Source of the DNA: Xanthobacteraceae bacterium
GTDB taxonomy: Bacteria > Pseudomonadota > Alphaproteobacteria > Rhizobiales > Xanthobacteraceae
NCBI GenBank assembly: GCA_030043175.1
Contig: JASHYD010000185.1
Span: 1-5,222 of the forward strand
Direction of reading: 5' to 3'
DNA: 5,222 nt
Shown here: one piece after another, positions 4,127 through 5,222 of the stretch
Position numbering within the stretch: the stretch's first letter is position 1
How the letters are laid out: the number at the start of each line of letters is the position of its first letter
Notes under the pieces: model-generated
Databases searched by the model: none
Told to the model about the DNA's origin: nothing
What the model saw: only the letters and a program-made list of their open reading frames with translations
Translations under genes and position numbers: made by a program

Positions 4127-5222
4127 TCACTGATGAGATTGGACGAAGTCGTCGAGGGCGGCACGCACCCGCGCGATGACGCTATCCCACGCGTGTGTTT
4201 CATCCTGCCGAAATAGGCGGATAGTCGGGTACCATGGGCTGTCTTCACGATCGAGCAGCCAACGCCAGTCGGCGTTGAACGGTAACATCACCCAAACAGG
4301 CTTTGCCAGTGCGCCAGCCAAGTGAGCGACGCTGGTATCCACGGAGATAACGAGGTCCAAGGTCGATATGAGCGCTGCCGTGTCCGCAAACGTCTCTAGC
4401 TCATCGCCGAAATGGAGAAGATCGCTTTGATCTCTCAGCACTGTCGCGTCGTCGGGGCGAACGTCCTTCTGCAGACTTACAAATGTAGCATTGATGTCCA
4501 GGAATGATAACAAAGAGCTGAGCCCAATCGATCGATTATGGTCGTTGAAACTCGCTGGGTTGCCAGACCAGGCAAGGCCGATCCTGGCGCGATGTTTGCG
4601 GCTTGCGAGCCTTGCGTCCCAATGTGCCAAGGCCTGCGGGGCTCGCTGATAGAGCGCCGTGGAGGGTATCGTCTCAAGTCGCGTCCCGAACGCCAGCGGC
4701 AAGCTGAGCAATGGGCAATGCATATCGAAATCGGGCAAGGGGTCGCCCCTGGATACGATCTGCGCGCCGCTGATGAGAGTGGTCATCAGCTCTTGCAGTG
4801 ACCTTTGGACTTCAAGAATCACACGTGCGCCGCGCTCCGCCACCAGCGGCACGTAACGGCAGAACTGGATCGTATCACCCAAGCCTTGGTCAGCGTAGAG
4901 AAGAATAGTCTTGCCTCGGAGGTCGTCCCTTCCGGTCCATAGCGGTTGCACAAAGCTGCGCTTGACCGTCCGGAGTTGCTTGGTTTCCCACCGCGATTCA
5001 TATTTTTCCCAACCTCGACCAAAGTCTCCAATCAGGAGGCGGCAAACGCCTTCATTGGCAAGCGCCTCGGCATAGCCCGGCCGCAGTTTGAGCGCGCGAT
5101 CGTAGCTCGCCAGCGCCTCCTCGAACCGCTTCAGCGCCTGCAGGGTGTTGCCGCGATTCAAAAGTGCCTCGGCATAGTCAGGCCGCAGTTTGAGCAACCG
5201 GTCATAGCTCGCCAGCGCCTCC
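4127..5222 (-). CDS. TPR protein with C-terminal heptosyltransferase-like (GT9-type) domain, 5'-truncated by window
   Basis: The frame is open to the right edge, so the start lies outside; a TTG at 5197 is an internal Leu codon. About 364 residues are visible. They begin in TPR repeats of 34 residues (ALASYDR-LKLRP-YAEAL pattern), followed by GDFGRGWEKYESRW, the usual junction. Next comes a Rossmann-type region with LLYADQGLGDTIQFCRY (close to the GDxIQFxRY loop of this family), RIGLAWSGNP, NDHNRSI, then LVISVDTSVAHLAGALAKPVWVMLP and WRWLLDREDSPWYPT. The DT-x3-HLAGAL segment matches the nucleotide-sugar-binding part of glycosyltransferase family 9. Proteins of this TPR plus GT9-like architecture are common in Bradyrhizobium and other Rhizobiales, usually with many TPRs; substrates are unknown. 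It ends in TGA at 4127. Its strand is opposite to sctT, so it belongs to a separate unit. It may be an unrelated neighbour of the T3SS island. Confidence 0.88.
   Translation of the reverse strand, partial: EALASYDRLLKLRPDYAEALLNRGNTLQALKRFEEALASYDRALKLRPGYAEALANEGVCRLLIGDFGRGWEKYESRWETKQLRTVKRSFVQPLWTGRDDLRGKTILLYADQGLGDTIQFCRYVPLVAERGARVILEVQRSLQELMTTLISGAQIVSRGDPLPDFDMHCPLLSLPLAFGTRLETIPSTALYQRAPQALAHWDARLASRKHRARIGLAWSGNPASFNDHNRSIGLSSLLSFLDINATFVSLQKDVRPDDATVLRDQSDLLHFGDELETFADTAALISTLDLVISVDTSVAHLAGALAKPVWVMLPFNADWRWLLDREDSPWYPTIRLFRQDETHAWDSVIARVRAALDDFVQSHQ
5064..5222 (-). repeat. 102-bp tandem repeat encoding TPR units
   Basis: GCCTCGGCATAG starts at 5064 and again at 5166, exactly 102 bp (34 codons) apart, and the bases after it are highly similar (GGCCGCAGTTTGAGC in both). 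One complete unit and more than half of the next are in the window. High DNA identity between units indicates recent duplication or gene conversion, so the number of TPRs outside the window may vary. Confidence 0.85.

Noticed and set aside
1..5222. CRISPR array, tRNA or rRNA genes
   Set aside because: No regularly spaced repeats of CRISPR type and no cloverleaf or rRNA-like sequence were seen; the regular repeats are coding (TPR and Gly/Pro repeats).

Overview
The window looks like the edge of a type III secretion (T3SS) island in a high-GC proteobacterium. A rhizobial alphaproteobacterium such as Bradyrhizobium or a relative is the best guess. Three things suggest this: the C-terminal part of the export-gate protein SctT/RhcT; a secreted-type protein with a DUF1521 metal-ion-inducible autocleavage (MIIA) domain, a family known from the Bradyrhizobium effectors NopE1/NopE2; and a TPR protein with a heptosyltransferase-like C-terminal domain, common in Bradyrhizobium. 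The species assignment is inference only.

Layout. (1) 1-522 (+): 3' end of sctT, cut by the window edge and apparently the last gene of its operon. (2) 523-842: intergenic, with a perfect 11-bp hairpin (791-817) next to the stop of the next gene. (3) 843-1988 (-): 381-aa DUF1521/MIIA protein with a glycine-heptad segment, Gly/Pro/Met-rich repeats and a GDPH self-cleavage site. (4) 1989-3122: a 1.1-kb divergent intergenic region. A related 30-nt promoter-like element lies near each end, pointing outward. In between are AT-rich arms, a GC-rich block with no convincing gene, and a 190-bp imperfect fold-back element (2767-2956). (5) 3123-3590 (+): 155-aa low-complexity protein with seven consecutive histidines and the same glycine-heptad segment as the DUF1521 protein, followed by a hairpin at 3694-3723. 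(6) 3813-4065 (-): two tiny consecutive ORFs, each with one hydrophobic segment. (7) 4127-5222 (-): TPR/glycosyltransferase-like protein, running off the right edge.

Working together (inference): the two divergent genes share an upstream element at nearly the same distance from their starts (51 and 56 nt) and share a protein module with glycines spaced 7-7-5-7. They are therefore likely co-regulated and functionally linked, probably as substrates or accessory proteins of the T3SS represented by sctT. One carries a domain that cuts itself when it binds metal ions; the other carries a natural polyhistidine tract able to bind metals. This pair, its element and its shared module are the most unusual content of the window. 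The element does not match the rhizobial tts box, the PIP/hrpII box or the HrpL box as I remember them.
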